From Agrostemma githago (Eukaryota > Streptophyta > Magnoliopsida > Caryophyllales > Caryophyllaceae), in contig OY288254.1 in NCBI GenBank assembly GCA_958450325.1, positions 37,649,077 to 37,713,076 on the forward strand: DNA of 64,000 nt, given 5' to 3'. The position numbers and the translations under genes are program-made. Below are positions 21,429-33,545 of this stretch, piece by piece. The first letter of the stretch is position 1. Each line of letters begins with the position of its first letter. The notes under the pieces were generated by a model. It was not told the origin of the DNA and did not search any database. It saw nothing but the letters and a program-made list of their open reading frames with translations.

Positions 21429-23005
21429 TTATGGATCAAAAGATTTCACCGGTTTTTCTTTACTAATCACCTTAATGGCATTCACGGATGCTTGGTTGAA
21501 AGAATCGGTCGGCTCTTGAGGAGATCGAGCTCGGGATGCGGCTCGTGCCTCTAAAGCTTCAAGTCTAACTCGGTTTGACACATTTTCTTTCAATAGGAAC
21601 TTGATCATTTCTTGAATGTCATAGAAGGGTTGAGAGTTTCCTTGAAAGTTCCTTGGAGGACCTTGGTTAGGCGGTGGATAAGCTCCAAAAGGAGGACCTT
21701 GATTAAATGGAGGTTGAGTTCTAAAAGGAGGTCCTTGATTAAATGGAGGATGAGTTCCAAAAGGAGGTCCTTGATTAAATGGAGGATGAGTTCCAAAAGG
21801 AGGACCATAGTTTGGTCTAGGTGGTCCTTGAGAATAGAAATAGCCTTGATTGAATTGATTTGTGTGAGGTCTCGGTTGATAATGAGGTCCATATGAATTA
21901 GGATAAACCCTTTGATTGGGGGCTCTTGGAAAAGGATATAATCCTTGAGTTGGCATGGAATAGAATCCGGTCCCCGAATTAGGATTGTTCGTTTGAGGCT
22001 TTTCATATGTTCCTTGAGTGTTGGCTTGATAAACATTTTCCTTCCTCGCACAAAAATTGGAGTCGTGATCATATTCTCCACAATGATCACATGGGATATC
22101 TACCCTATATAGTTTTGGAGGCGAGATAGATGTTCGCCTAGGTGGTGTGATTCTTCTTGGTGGAGTGACTCTTCTTGGTGGGGTGACTCTTTTTGGTGGA
22201 GTGACTCTTCTTGGCGGGGGCCTCATTTCGGGTTGAAAGGTGTCCCTAGCAACCATTGCCTCAAATCTCTCAAATAGTTGAGCGATTTGTACTTCAAGAG
22301 TGGCCTCCATGTCATTTGACGATTCCGAGTCTCCACTTGATTCACCCTCTTGCAATTCCTTAGCACGCATGTCACTTTTGGCTATCTTGTCAAGAAGCTC
22401 ATGGGATTCATTCTCGTTGAGCAGGAAAAAGTCGCCCCTTGTGGTTGAGTTAAGAATGTCCCTTGCATCGGCGGATAAGGAATAGAAAATTGTTTGGAGC
22501 AAAAGCCAATGAGGGATATCGTGATGCGGGCACTTCCTTTGTAGAGTCTGGAATCGATCCCAAGCTTGGCTTATGCTTTCATTTTTGACCTTGTCGGAAG
22601 GTTTGAATCTCCATTCGATAATGATTGGTCTTGGAAGGAGGATAGTATTTTTCTAGAAATGCATTGGCTAATTGATTCCAAGTTTGGAAGGTATCATCGT
22701 GGTGGCTTTGTAGCCATCTCCTAGCATCATCACGAAGGGTTTTGGGGAACAAAAGTCTATGGAATTGACATGAAGTAAGTCCATTTAATTTCATTCTAAC
22801 TAGCTTATTTCATTCCAACTAGCTTCTCTTTAAATATCGCTATGTGCTCTAGAGCATCTTCTTGTGGAAGCCCATGATAAGTGTCTTGTTAGACTATGGC
22901 AATTGAAGAAGTCTTGAGCTCAAATTTATCGGGTATGGTTCCATATGCGACGGGAGAAGAAGTTTGTTCGTGGGTGGGTTGGGAGTGAGATCTCAAAGCA
23001 GGCAT
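21429..23005 (-). pseudogene. Element B gag
   Basis: It starts at ATG 23005, 316 bases after the primer site. A stop after about 40 codons and small frame changes near 22800 and 22520 break it. Recognisable parts are KLNGLTSCQFHRLLFPKTLR and WNQLANAFLEKYYPPSKT (Gag core) and a complete CCHC zinc knuckle (CDHCGEYDHDSNFC). There are two tandem-peptide regions: RVTPPRR-type repeats (~22130-22220) and four copies of an NQGPPFGTHPPF-like unit (~21660-21800, 36-bp period). Gag packages the RNA. Confidence 0.75.
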
Positions 23006-23320
23006 GTTTGTTTGTAGAGGTGATTTTTGAAGAGAGAAGAGGGAAAGGAAATTTTGTGAGAGTTTTTAGAATGTTGGATGGGTGAAAGGTTGATGTAAGA
23101 TATGGATGAGGGTTTCACTTTGGTTGATTTGAAGTCCGAAATAATAATATCGCCTCGCTTGCACCGGTATGGAATAAGCAATGCCGAATATGATTGTTCC
23201 TGAACACAACTCAATTCAAAGATGAGACTCCTAGCACCGAGCGGTACTAGGATAGAAGGAGAAGAAACAATTATCCAAGCACAATAAAACAAAGACTTAA
23301 TCAATTAACTAATCACCGTC

Positions 23321-23338
23321 TCCCCGGCAACGGCGCCA
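23321..23338 (-). promoter_or_regulatory. Primer binding site of B (tRNA-Asp type)
   Basis: TGGCGCCGTTGCCGGGGA on the minus strand is complementary to the 3' end of plant tRNA-Asp over all 18 positions, from my knowledge of that tRNA. It lies three bases after the LTR, and Athila elements usually use this primer. Confidence 0.85.
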
Positions 23339-23341
23339 TTT

Positions 23342-25037
23342 TGATGTGCGGGCGTCGTGACCCGTACAATCAAACAATATTTTTAAGTCCGACAAACCTA
23401 ACTAGTGTAGTAGTGGTAGGTCGGGGATCGATCCGCAGGGAGATGGGTTAAGTGATATTGGTCAAGTCTAGAGTCAAATCGTGGTTGGGATTGAGATGGG
23501 GGTTTTAGGTCGAGAGAGGTCGAACTATTGCTAATGAACTATTCTACGAAGGCTAGGGTCAATAAATAGGAAAGGTGTTGGAGAGAGTCGGGATTCGGAA
23601 ATGGGGTCTTAGAGTCTCGGGATCGAGTTTTTGTTACAACATTAAAAAGGGAGATTTCCACCTTTTGGTTTCTTCACCCAACCTACCTAAACCCGCTTTC
23701 GCGACGAAAGGGTAATTCTCAAATTAAGGTAATTTCTACCCCGAGTTTCCCCATATTGGTAGAAATGAGTCAAGGTCGGCCTAGTCGCGATTCTAAGTCA
23801 ACAAAGACACTAAAACCTTAATATTGATAATCAACAAGTAAACAACCCACCAATATCCCTTACATCAAATAATCCAAATCCTCCTCCCTAATTCCCCAAC
23901 AAAGAAAATCTACTCACTAGTCATGGTGATTAACAACAAAGCATTAACCAAGGAGAATTTAACTAAAGCATGCATAATAACTACACTAACAAATTATACT
24001 AATGGAGAAAAGGGAGAGGAAAGAATTTTACCAACAATGGAGGAAACTAAGATAGAAGATGAAGATTAATATAAAAGATTGAATCTTGGAGAAATACACA
24101 AGAATTTGTCACTAATCCATGCATAAATCTTCAATCTTCAATAAGAGAAATATGAATCTTCAAGAAATAAAGTAAGAGTCTTTGTCACATAAACCCTTGC
24201 AAAACCCTTGAATCTTCAACATAAAAACATAATCTTCAATAAAGATGGAGACTTTACTACTAATTATAGGAGAATTATACTAATACTAAGTAGATCTACT
24301 AATTGTTTTTGAGATTTTTCTAGAAAGCTTACTGCAAACTACTACTACTACTAGAGAATTCTCTACTCTACTCCTAAGGGCTAATCCCAAGGCACACTAA
24401 AGGCTCAAGGAGACACAAAACCCTAGGAGGGGTATATATACTACTCTTAATGGGTTGCACAAACTTCAAGGCCCAAATCCAATTCCTCTTCATTTAGCTA
24501 GACCTTCACCCTTTGCATCTTCATGGGGCGAAATTTCGCCCCGCGGCTCGACATAATAATCCCACCGGGTGAAATTTTACCCGGTGAGAATTTCTTCGGT
24601 TTTTGCGTTTTCGGCCCGGTTTTTGCGTCGGGCGAAATTTCACCCGGTCGTGCGTACCGTGAAAATCTTTGGGGGTGGAAAAATATCGTCGGGCGAAACT
24701 TCGCCCGGTAATGACTCACCGGGCGAAACTTCACCCGGTGGCCTTCTGGCTCTTTTCCGGTCTCTTTCTTTGTTGATCAATTGGATTACTTGAACTTTCA
24801 GTTGTGTGCTTTGCTCTTGGACCGTATCTCTCTCTTGCTCGTAGAAGCTCAAACATGTTTTCGGTCGAAAATCCTATCAAAATAGACAGAAAACTACCAA
24901 AAACACGTAAAATGCAAAAGAGAGACACTAATGCGAGAATTACGCAAAATACGGCGATAATCGCACTCAATTCTCGCAAAACGGAGGAAAAACGGGTCTA
25001 AATGGGAAGAAAAACGGTCCAAATTTGGCACACAACA
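23342..25037 (-). repeat. 5' LTR of element B
   Basis: The LTR is 1696 bp and runs TGTTGTGTGCC to CGCACATCA on the minus strand. It is bounded by F integrase on one side and the primer site on the other. The TATA region TATATATAC lies at about 24431-24440 and the palindrome array upstream at 24522-24745. No MITE is present at the place occupied in A. Confidence 0.9.
24522..24745 (-). repeat. Palindromic array in the LTR of B
   Basis: There are about six GGGCGAAATTTCGCCC-type units, for example near 24527, 24563, 24628, 24690 and 24720. The array ends about 80 bases upstream of the TATA box in LTR orientation. Confidence 0.85.
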
Positions 25038-25440
25038 GAACTCGTGCGGGATCTCGTACCGGCATATAATCTTGTTTTGGATGAATTTAGCAACATGTTT
25101 GGCATTCAGAATCCGGTATGACTCGGCTTCGACCCATTTGGTGAAATAGTCGATAGCCACTAAAATGAAACAGTATCCTCCCGTCCCGGAAAGGTTTACC
25201 TTTCCAATTACATCAATTCCCCACGTCGAAAACGGCCATGGTGATGTCAAGGTGTATAGTAGAGATGACGGCATATGTTGCACATTGGCGAAAATCTGAC
25301 AGTTATGATAGTGTTTGACATATAACTGGCAGTCGGTTTCCATACTGTTCCAATAGTATCCGAGCCTCATAATCTTTCGGACCAACATATGGGCGTTCAT
25401 ATGTGGACATTTTCACCGTCGTGCACTTCGGCCATAACCT
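25038..25440 (-). pseudogene. Element F integrase, N-terminal part
   Basis: It contains the zinc-binding region (AHMLVRKIMRLGYYW, CQLYVKHYHNCQIF) and the first catalytic Asp in TWGIDVIGKV. The sequence stops after the codons for EIPHEF, before the second catalytic Asp and the Glu, because the LTR of B is inserted there. It is nearly colinear with E residues ~1800-1915. Confidence 0.85.
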
Positions 25441-25441
25441 T

Positions 25442-26267
25442 TTAGGCCTTTATTTTATCGACACATAGGAGGAGAGCCCCCTGCGCCGTCTTTTTGTATA
25501 GCTGTCCGTCGTCCGTACGAACAAATTGGGTGGCCAAACTTCGTAAGGCTTTCTTGGCCCGATTTTCTGTCCCCAGAGGATATTCTCCCGTTGTTAAGTA
25601 GGTTAGAACAGCCTGATACCGAGGTTCTGAATCGGTTATCTCGATGTCTTGAATGGCTATATGCCGTCTCGGACCGTCTTTCAACGCAAATCGACATGCT
25701 GGTTAGGTGGTCCGGGATGTTTAACAAGGATGCTAATTTGGAAAATGCATCCGCGAACTAGTTTTCTTCCCGGGGTAGATAGATGTATTCTACCTTTTGG
25801 AATTGTTTTTCGAGAACCCTTACTCGCGCCTGATAGGCGACGAGGTTGGCGTTCCGAGTTTTCCATTTTTGGAGAGCTTGGTTGATGACTAGAGATGAGT
25901 CACCGTGGACCTGGAGGTTTGTGACTCCTAAATTTGCGGCGGCTTGCAACCCGTGAATGCATGCTTCATATTCGGCTGCGTTATTAGTCACGTCGAAATG
26001 CAGTTTAATGGATAACGAAGTATGCTCCCCTTTTGGCGAAATTAACAGAATCCCGACCCCGAACCCTTGGAAATTGGATGCCCCGTCGAAATATGAATCC
26101 CATGTTTCCGTGTCGGTATGGAATATATCCTCGTCTGGGAAGGACCAAGTATCGGTGAGCCCTTTTTTGGTTACGGGACTATCGACGAGAAATTCGGCTA
26201 CTACTCGGCCCTTGATGGCTTTTAATGGCACAAACTTGAGGTTGAATTCTGCTAACATAAAGTCCAT
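25442..26267 (-). pseudogene. Element F second (archaeal-type) RNase H and linker
   Basis: SYFDGASNFQGFGVGILL holds the first catalytic Asp, TNNAAEYEA the Glu, and VHGDSSLVINQAL the next Asp. This extra RNase H, unlike the domain fused to RT, is known from the Tat lineage. TAG at 25758-25760 interrupts it just before the FADA block, and further frame changes occur around 25690 and 25440. It corresponds to E residues ~1555-1800. Confidence 0.8.
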
Positions 26268-27587
26268 CTGGACATCCTGCCATTGAGGATGGGCTTTTCG
26301 AATATGTACTTAATAGGATCCATTTTGGATAAAACATGTACCTCGTAACTAAGCATATAGTGCCGAAGTTTCTTGGTGGCCCAGACTAGGGCTAGGCACG
26401 TTTTCTCGAGCATTGTATACTTGCATTCATACTCCAAGAATTTTTTTCTGATGTAGTAAATGGCTCGTTCTTCCGAATCGAATGTCTGGGCCAGCATAGC
26501 CCTCATGGTTGTCTCGGTCGTTGTTAGGTATAACGACAAAGGCAAACCGGGTTGTGGTGGCATTAATACCGGCGGAGCAGACATGATCTCCTTGATTTTG
26601 TCGAAAGCCACTTGACATTTTTCATCCCACAGTGTCCGTTCTCCTATCTTCAGTTTTGTGAAAATCGGTTTACACACCATGGTTAGCTTGGATATCAACC
26701 GACTGATATACTGAACTTTCCCGAGAAACCCCCTTATTTGTTTTTCGATTTTAGAAGGTTGCATCTCGGTAATGGCTTTGATTTTAGCTGGATCGACCTC
26801 GATGCCATGTTGGCTAACGATATGATCTTGTAATTTGCCAGATGTTACCCAGAAACTGCACTTTTGAGGGTTTAGCCTCATATTGTACTTGCGCAGTCGG
26901 GTGAAGAATTTCCTTACGGCAGCAATATGCCCATCACGATCTTTGGACTTGACGATCATGTCGTCGACGTAAACTTCCACTTCCTTATGCATCATGTCGT
27001 GTAATAAGGTCGTGGCGGTTCGTTGATAAGTGGCCCCGGCATTGATGACCAAATGACATGACGGTGTAACAGTAAGTACCCTAGGGCGTAGTGAAGGTGG
27101 TCTTACTCATATCTTCTTCTGCCATTTTGATTTGATTGTACCCGAGATACCCGTCCATAAATGATAAAAGGACATGATCGGCCATGTTGTCCACCAGTAT
27201 GTCGATTTGTGGCAACCGAAAGTCGTCTTTTGGACTTGCCTTATTAAGGTCTCGAAATTCTACACATACCCGCACCTTACCGTCCTTTTTAGTTACCGGC
27301 ACGATGTTCGCAACCCAGTCTGGATATTCAGACACCTGTATGAAGCCGGCTTTGAACTGCTTATCGACCTCTTCTTTTACCTTGAGAGACCATTTGGGCC
27401 TCATTCTGCGGAGCTTCTGTTTTACCGGTTTACACCCGTCTTTGATGGGTATACGGTGTTCAGCTATTTCCTGATCTATCCCCGACATGTCCTTGTAGGA
27501 CCATGCGAAGACATCCTTGAACTCTTGGAGGAGGTCTGTGAAATGTTTTCTCTCCTCTGGATTTAAGGATAAAAGTAACTTAATCAT
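26252..27587 (-). pseudogene. Element F reverse transcriptase and first RNase H
   Basis: The RT blocks are VRVCVEFRDLNKASPKDDF, SFMDGYLGYNQIKMAEED, and YVDDMIVKSKD with the catalytic Asp pair. The degenerate gypsy RNase H follows (ISRLISKLT to YMLSYEVHV). TAG at 27081-27083 replaces the conserved Trp after TTFTTP, and a frameshift follows within 30 bases. A second shift near 26260 separates the next domain. Confidence 0.85.
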
Positions 27588-28290
27588 CTAGGGTTCTAAG
27601 GTGGTTCCCACATTGATGGACTCGGTTTCTTTGATTACTGGATCCCGGGATTCCCTTCGCTCGAGTTGCTCGATCAGATGCGGAGGTAGAGGTACCTGTT
27701 TGTCGGGTTTCTCAATGTCATTGCATATAAATTTTTTTAAATTGAAGGCATTTTGAAAATAAGACAAGTCGTAAGCGGAACGGTTTTCGTTATTATTGAT
27801 AGTAAATTTGGAAAATAGCTCAAAGAGAACGGCCATCTGATCATTGGTCAGAGGCGGGATTGGGAGTGCCCTCGGGACAGACCCCGAGGTTCCAGTGGAA
27901 GTGACTACATAGAGAGAGGTTACAGACTGGATTCTAGCACCAGACCCTCTAGACTCGGACTCAGACTCAGACTCCGACTCTGACTCAGACTCGGACTTAG
28001 TGTCTGACATGTCTCCTTCGCCGGTGGTCAGCTTGTAGACTCGGCCCTGGCTGTTGGTAGAGTTGATGGTCTTCCTCCATGCCCTCTTCCCGGTATCGGA
28101 GCCGACTTTAGAGATCAGCTTCGTGGGATCGAACCTGTTGCTTCGGAGGATCAGGTTCACCAAGTCTTCTTTAGGGATCGGAACAGCCTTGTCTTCCCCA
28201 AATAGGAGCCCCAGCACGGCCTCAACATTGTCAGCACCCTCCTTAGATTCAGACTGGACCAGGGCAAATATATCATCTGGAATGTAGTTG
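27588..28290 (-). pseudogene. Element F linker between protease and RT
   Basis: It begins at the junction with D (NYIPDDIFALVQS), continues to LILRSNRFDPTKLIS and contains an alternating Ser-Glu run (about 27955-27995), as in E. A Pro-rich stretch follows, with PPLTNDQMA and PPHLIEQLERRESRDPVI. TAG at 27588-27590 separates it from RT without changing frame. The linker function is unknown. Confidence 0.75.
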
Positions 28291-28496
28291 TGATGAACGC
28301 AGTTCATATGCATATTTATTCTCATTTTATCCTCTGTTTTTACTGATTTTGCATGTCTTAGGAATAGTTATGGTAGCTTTTATTCGTAGTTTGATGGTTT
28401 ATGTTTTGACTAGGAAACATACCAAAAGACGGAATTAAGAGCTACAAGTGAAGAAAACAAGAGAAAGAAGGCAGCAAGGCGAGCAACGAAGGCCGA

Positions 28497-28610
28497 ACCG
28501 GTCGGTTTGATACCGAATAGGTCGGTTTGATGTTGAACCGAGCGGTTCGTTTCTGAACCGGTCGGTTTTTTTTTGTACCGGTCGGTATGATCTTGTACCG
28601 ATCAGTTCGC
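28497..28610 (+). repeat. AACCGGTCGGTT palindrome array, 5' LTR of D
   Basis: Six units of the type GAACCGGTCGGTT or GTACCGATCAGTT occur at 15-24-base spacing; one is degenerate (ATACCGAATAGGTCGGTT). The array ends 119 bases before the TATA box. Confidence 0.85.
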
Positions 28611-28728
28611 GACGCGTCAGAGTGACTTCCTAATCTTCTGAAGAATCCGTATTCTGCCTTAATTACAATCCTACGGGATTATTTTATTAAACTATGTCCT
28701 ATTTCCTAATTAGACCCATTGTAATAAG

Positions 28729-28736
28729 TATAAATA
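28729..28736 (+). promoter_or_regulatory. TATA box of the D LTR
   Basis: TATAAATA is followed by CCCTTCTTAGG. The copy in the 3' LTR is at 39354-39361. Transcription would start about 30 bases downstream. Confidence 0.65.
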
Positions 28737-29553
28737 CCCTTCTTAGGGTTAGGTTTAATTACACTTTTATATGGAGAACTTTAGTTTAGTTTTATTATTA
28801 GCATCGGAATTCTACAAGCATGTAGCGGTACTTTTTAGCTTTTAATTATTATTCAATCCTTCAGTTCTTCGTAATCGGTATTTTTCCCTTTTCCCTTATC
28901 TTCATATTGATTTCTATTATGCTTAATTATTTTGTTGTTTCATCTTTCATTATGAGTAGCTAATTTATTCTTCTAGGGTTGAAGGGGATCTATGTTAATT
29001 GAATTGGGGATGTTAGTTTGATTATTTGTTTAATTAATCATTCATATGTTATTGCCTTACTACTTGTCTTGTATCGTTGTTCGATTAGTTTGAGACGTTG
29101 AACTAGTTGAATGTTTAGGAACCCGAACCTAAGATCGAAAGCCTGGTAAGGGTAGACCTACAAGTAAGTGGGTAGGATAATCTGGTAAGTTGCGAGAGCC
29201 CGTCAGAATCTATCCTAAGGTTGACATAAGATCCGAGAGACCGTGTCTATGCCCTAAATAACTGTGATTGATTGATTGAATGATTAATAACTTTACCCAA
29301 TTTAATTACATAGTGAACCGTAAGACCCTAGATCTCTTTTCATATTGTTAGAACCCTTAATTTACATTACTGCAATAGTTTAGAAAAACAAATCAAACAA
29401 ACCGGAATTAGAATAGTTTAGAACCGACTTATAGATAATCTGCAATAATCATCCATCTCTCTGTGGTTCGACCCTTACTTGCTACTAGCTATTTGTTAGT
29501 TGTTTGTTAGGTTTATTTTGATATAGGTGATACGACTTTAACCTTATCAATTT

Positions 29554-29571
29554 TGGCGACATTGCCGGGGA
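29554..29571 (+). promoter_or_regulatory. Primer binding site of D
   Basis: TGGCGACATTGCCGGGGA differs from the tRNA-Asp site of B at two positions. It lies four bases after the LTR. Probably a mutated or variant tRNA-Asp site. Confidence 0.75.
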
Positions 29572-29689
29572 GACGGTTTTGTTTTATTGCTTTTTAATTG
29601 TCTTTGATTCTAGATTATTTCTCCTTGTCTCAAAGAATCCACAAATTCCTTAAGACAGTTTCTCACTTCTTTATTGTAGTTTCTTGCTT

Positions 29690-31468
29690 ATGCCCAGGTG
29701 CTTCCGTTCAGAATTATATCTGTTTGATCCTGAACCAGACAAGACCCTTCGTAAGCGATGAAATTTCTTTAAGGAAATCGCAGAAACATCAGATCTTTCA
29801 TTTTTGGAAGATCTACACCAAGAATTCATCGCGGAATATCAGTCCTTAGAAGAGGACACTCCCGCTCCCGATACTTCACCACCTCTCCATCTACTACCAC
29901 TCCTGCTAGTCAAGATGCCTAAACTTGCTAGTCACTCCGAGCCGGAACAGGTTGCCCTTCCAAAGTTAGTGAAACGTCCAACTGCTACTAATGGCGTCTT
30001 TGAGATCTGTCCCGCTTTCATTACCTTAGTCGAGAAGAATCAGTTCGGAGGCGATGCCAAGGAGGATCCCGCTAAACATATGAGAATTTTTACTGACTAT
30101 TGCTCTACTATTCCCCTTCCTACAGGAGTTACTCAGGAGCAAGTCATGGAGATGCTTTTTGTGTTCTCTCTAAGTGATGCGACTAGAGAATGGATCCCCG
30201 ATCTCGACAAGGTCTCAGCTGGAATCAATGACTGGAATTCTCTTGCATTGGCTTTCTACAAACATTATTATCCGCCCCAAAAGACGAATATGCTACGAAG
30301 TCAGATTACTAATTTTCGTCAAACACCTCATGAGAATATTCATGAGGCATAGGAAAGATTCAATAAGCTGGTCAAAGAATGTCCACATCACGGGTTTGAA
30401 GAATGGTTCCTTTGTAATCAGTTCTATAATGGCTTATACGACGATTGTCGTAACACACTTGATTCAGCTTGCAATGGGAGGTTCCAGTCTAATGTTGATG
30501 ATGATAAGGCGTGGCAAACTATTGAGAATATGGCATCTCACCATGCACGATGGGGAAATCCACGCGGCAATACCCGAGGTAATGGTAACGAGACTGATTA
30601 TGCAATCGCTAATCAATTAGCTGTTTTAACTAAGCGATTCTATTCCTATGAAGCATCTAACTCAGATAAAGGAATGCATCGAGTGCATGCTATGACCCAA
30701 GAAATAGTTTGCGATGATTGTGGCGTATCGGGACATCATGCTCACGAATGCATGGGAACACAAGAACAAGTTAATGCTTATCTGTCATTCCAACGGAATC
30801 AGAACTTGCCATATATGAATCAGCCTGGCTATAATCGTGATTTCTTATCTTATGCAAGTCAGAATGTGTTAAATCCTACAACACCCCCTCCTCGCAATCC
30901 ACCATATGTGCCTCCTCATGGTCGAATGCAAGGAAATCAGCAGAATTCTCAAAGACCTTAAGGGCAAAACATAATTCAGAATAATCAACAACAGTTTCCA
31001 GCACTTCCTGCCTTGGAGGCTCAAGCTCGTCAACAATACGTTGAAATAGCCGAACTGAGGAACATGATGATGAACATGATGACTCAATTCCAGATAAGTA
31101 ATAAAGTGCTCGAAAGGAAAGTTACCCAGTTAGCTAACTCTCAAGCTACTCGTCAGCCAGGAACCTTGCCGCCTTAGGGAAATCCACCTCAAGGTAATCC
31201 ACCTCACGGGAATGAACATATCAATGCTATTACCCTAAGGAGTGGGACGACTTACGATGGTCTGAAGATGCCGGAACCAGAAGACGAAGCTGTGAAAGAA
31301 CCAGAAGACAAAGCTGTGAAGGAACCAGAAGACGACAAGCAAACCGGTCGGGACACAGTCAAATCGATCGGTACAAAGTCGAACCGATCGGTACAGGAAC
31401 AAACCGCTCGGGACAAAGACGAACTGACCGGTTCAGATTCAAACCGATCGGTTCGCCCATCGAAGTAG
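29690..31468 (+). pseudogene. Element D gag
   Basis: ATG 29690 begins a frame that stays in phase to 31468 apart from stops at 29759 (TGA), 30350 (TAG), 30959 (TAA) and 31175 (TAG). The N terminus reads SELYLFDPEPDKTLRK, and the core has MEMLFVFSLSDATREWI and ALAFYKHYYPPQKT. The zinc knuckle is complete (CDDCGVSGHHAHEC), followed by a Gln/Asn/Pro-rich stretch. The end has EPED repeats and then codons made from the AACCGATCGGTT array (31341-31455). TAG at 30350 stands at the Trp normally following HEA. Confidence 0.85.
31341..31455 (+). repeat. Translated AACCGATCGGTT array in the gag-protease linker of D
   Basis: Six units (AAACCGGTCGG, GAACCGATCGG, AAACCGCTCGG and similar) lie in frame with gag and would encode SNRSV, TGRD and TARD peptides. 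The region separates the zinc knuckle from protease, where sequence constraint is low. Confidence 0.8.
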
Positions 31469-32312
31469 CCTATTTCTACTCCAGCCTAGCACGTGAAGCT
31501 CCCATTCCCAGGTCGTCAACGCAACAACAAGATCGACAGCCAATTCAGTAAGTTTATGGACATTGTGAAGAACCTTCAGGTAACCGTTCCATTTACTGAG
31601 TTAATTACTCAAGTATCTGCATATGCTAAGTTCATGAAAGACATACTTACTAGGAAGGGTTCTTTTAATGAAGTCGAGACGATTACTTTTACGGGGGAGT
31701 GCAGTGCACTCCTTCAAAATAAATCACCTCCAAAACTTAAGGATCCTGATAGTTTTTCTATCCCATGCACTATAGGTACTCATGTTGTAGATAATGCATT
31801 GTGTGATCTTGGGGGTAGTATTAGTGTCATGCCCTATTCCATCTGTGAGAAGTTAGATATGGGAGGTTTGAAGTGTACTAGTATCACACTTCAAATGGCT
31901 GATCGATCAGTCCGTAGACCTTTAGGTGTCTTAGAAGACGTTCCGGTTAAGGTAGGGAAGTTCTTTTTTCCTGTCGACTTTTTTTGTCTTAGACATCGCT
32001 GAGGATACACATATTCCTATTATACTTGGTCGTCCATTCCTTCACACTGCAGGCGCGATTATTGATGTCAAAAACGGTAGTTTGACACTTGAGGTTGGGG
32101 AAGATAAAGTCACATTTAATCTTAATAAAGCTTTAAAAAACCCTATAACTGATGAGTCGTGCTATTGTTTAGACACTTTTGATTCGGTCGATGACACTAT
32201 TGATTCCACTTTACTCGGATCCTTAACAAAGGATCCCTTGGAGTTGCTAATGTGTGAATCGAGTTATACAGGTGATGGAGGAATTTGGAAAGCTGAAGTA
32301 GATGAGAGATAG
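31469..32312 (+). pseudogene. Element D protease region
   Basis: The frame continues after TAG 31466 and another TAG at 31487. The active site LCDLGGSISVMPYS is intact. A run of seven T at about 31979-31985 coincides with a frameshift; homology resumes as IILGRPFLHTAG in another frame. That frame ends in TAG at 32310-32312, where RT homology returns to the gag frame. Confidence 0.8.
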
Positions 32313-32317
32313 AAGCA

Positions 32318-33545
32318 CTTCTATATGCAAAGGACCCGAAAGAAGCTGAGACGGTCGAAACCGTCAACCTTGATGTGTCTTACTCGATCGAGGTACAAAA
32401 ACCTGAACTTAAACTGTTACCCACGAATCTCAGGTATGCTTTTCTCGATGAGGGTGAGCTAAACCCAGTTATAGTAAGTAATTCTTTGACTGAGTCTCAG
32501 TTAACTGATTTATTAACTGTATTGAGGAAACATAAGAAAGCATTGGGATATAGTTTAAGTGACTTAAAAGGTATTTCTCCCGACTTTTGCATGCATCACA
32601 TTCATCTTGAAGACGGTCATAAACCGTCTATCCAGGGTCAGCGTCGACTGAACTCGAATATGCAGGAAGTTGTTAAGAACGAAGTTATGAAACTTCTAGA
32701 TGCCGGTATTATATATGCTATATCCGACTCTAAGTGGGTCAGTCCGGTTCAAGTGGTGCCTAAGAAAGGAGGCACCACGGTAGTAAAGAATGATAGGAAT
32801 GAACTAATTCCTACTCGAATTGTTACAGGATTGTGCATGTGTATTGATTATAGGAAATTGAATGTCGCCACTAAAAAAGACCATTACCCACTTCCATTTA
32901 TTGATCAGATGTTGGAAAGATTAGCTCGTCATAAGTATTTTTGTTATCTAGATGGCTATTCCGGTTTTTTTCAGATCCCCATTCATCCCGAGGACCAAGA
33001 AAAAACCACCTTTACTTGTCCTTATGGTACCTTTGCTTATCGTAGGATGCCCTTCGGATTATGTAACGCCCCAGCCACTTTTTAGAGATGCATGATTAGT
33101 ATCTTTTCTAATTTCATTTAGTCAATTATGGAAGAATTTATGGACGATTTCAGTGTATATGGTTCTGACTTTGATTCTTGTTTGCTGAATTTGTCTAAGG
33201 TTTTAGGTCGCTGTGAGGAAGTTGACTTGGTGCTTAATTGGGAAAAGTGTCACTTTATGGTCAACGAGGGAGTAGTACTTGGTCATTTAGTTTCCGATAA
33301 GGGCATCCAAGTGGACCGAGCAAAAATTCAAGTGATAGAGCAATTGCCTCCTCCCACTAATGTTAAGGGGGTTAGAAGTTGCCTTGGTCATGCGAGATTT
33401 TATCGCCGCTTTATCAAGGACTTCTCTAAAATTGCTAAACCACTTACCCAACTCCTTCTTAAGGATGCTCCTTTTTGCTTTACTGATGCATGTCGTGAAT
33501 CTTTTGAAAGGATTAAGGAGGCATTAATCTCAGCACCTATCATTC
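32318..33545 (+). pseudogene. Element D reverse transcriptase
   Basis: The RT blocks are all recognisable: WVSPVQVVPKKGG, MCIDYRKLN, YLDGYSGFFQIPI, MPFGLCNAPATF, EFMDDFSVYG. TAG codons at 33083 and 33119 lie between MPFGLCNAP and FMDD. Both Asp of the active site remain (33140-33150). Sequence is close to A, supporting the same lineage. Confidence 0.88.

Larger units (their letters stand above)
18976..25037 (-). mobile_element. Element B: Athila-type element lacking RT, RNase H and integrase
   Basis: From high to low coordinates: 5' LTR (25037-23342), tRNA-Asp primer site, gag, protease, spacer like that after integrase in A, palindrome array, C-terminal part of the late ORF. No 3' LTR is present; the element stops against C near 18975. 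The 5' LTR is inserted in the integrase of F right after the codons for PHEF. Whether B was transposed as a non-autonomous element or was deleted after insertion is open. Confidence 0.8.
28291..29549 (+). repeat. 5' LTR of element D
   Basis: The LTR runs from TGATGAACGCAG to CCTTATCA. It holds an AACCGGTCGGTT-type array (28497-28610) and a TATA box TATAAATA at 28729-28736. A probable R/U5 region is rich in T. It is 16 bp longer than its partner, mainly because its array has one more unit. Confidence 0.95.
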
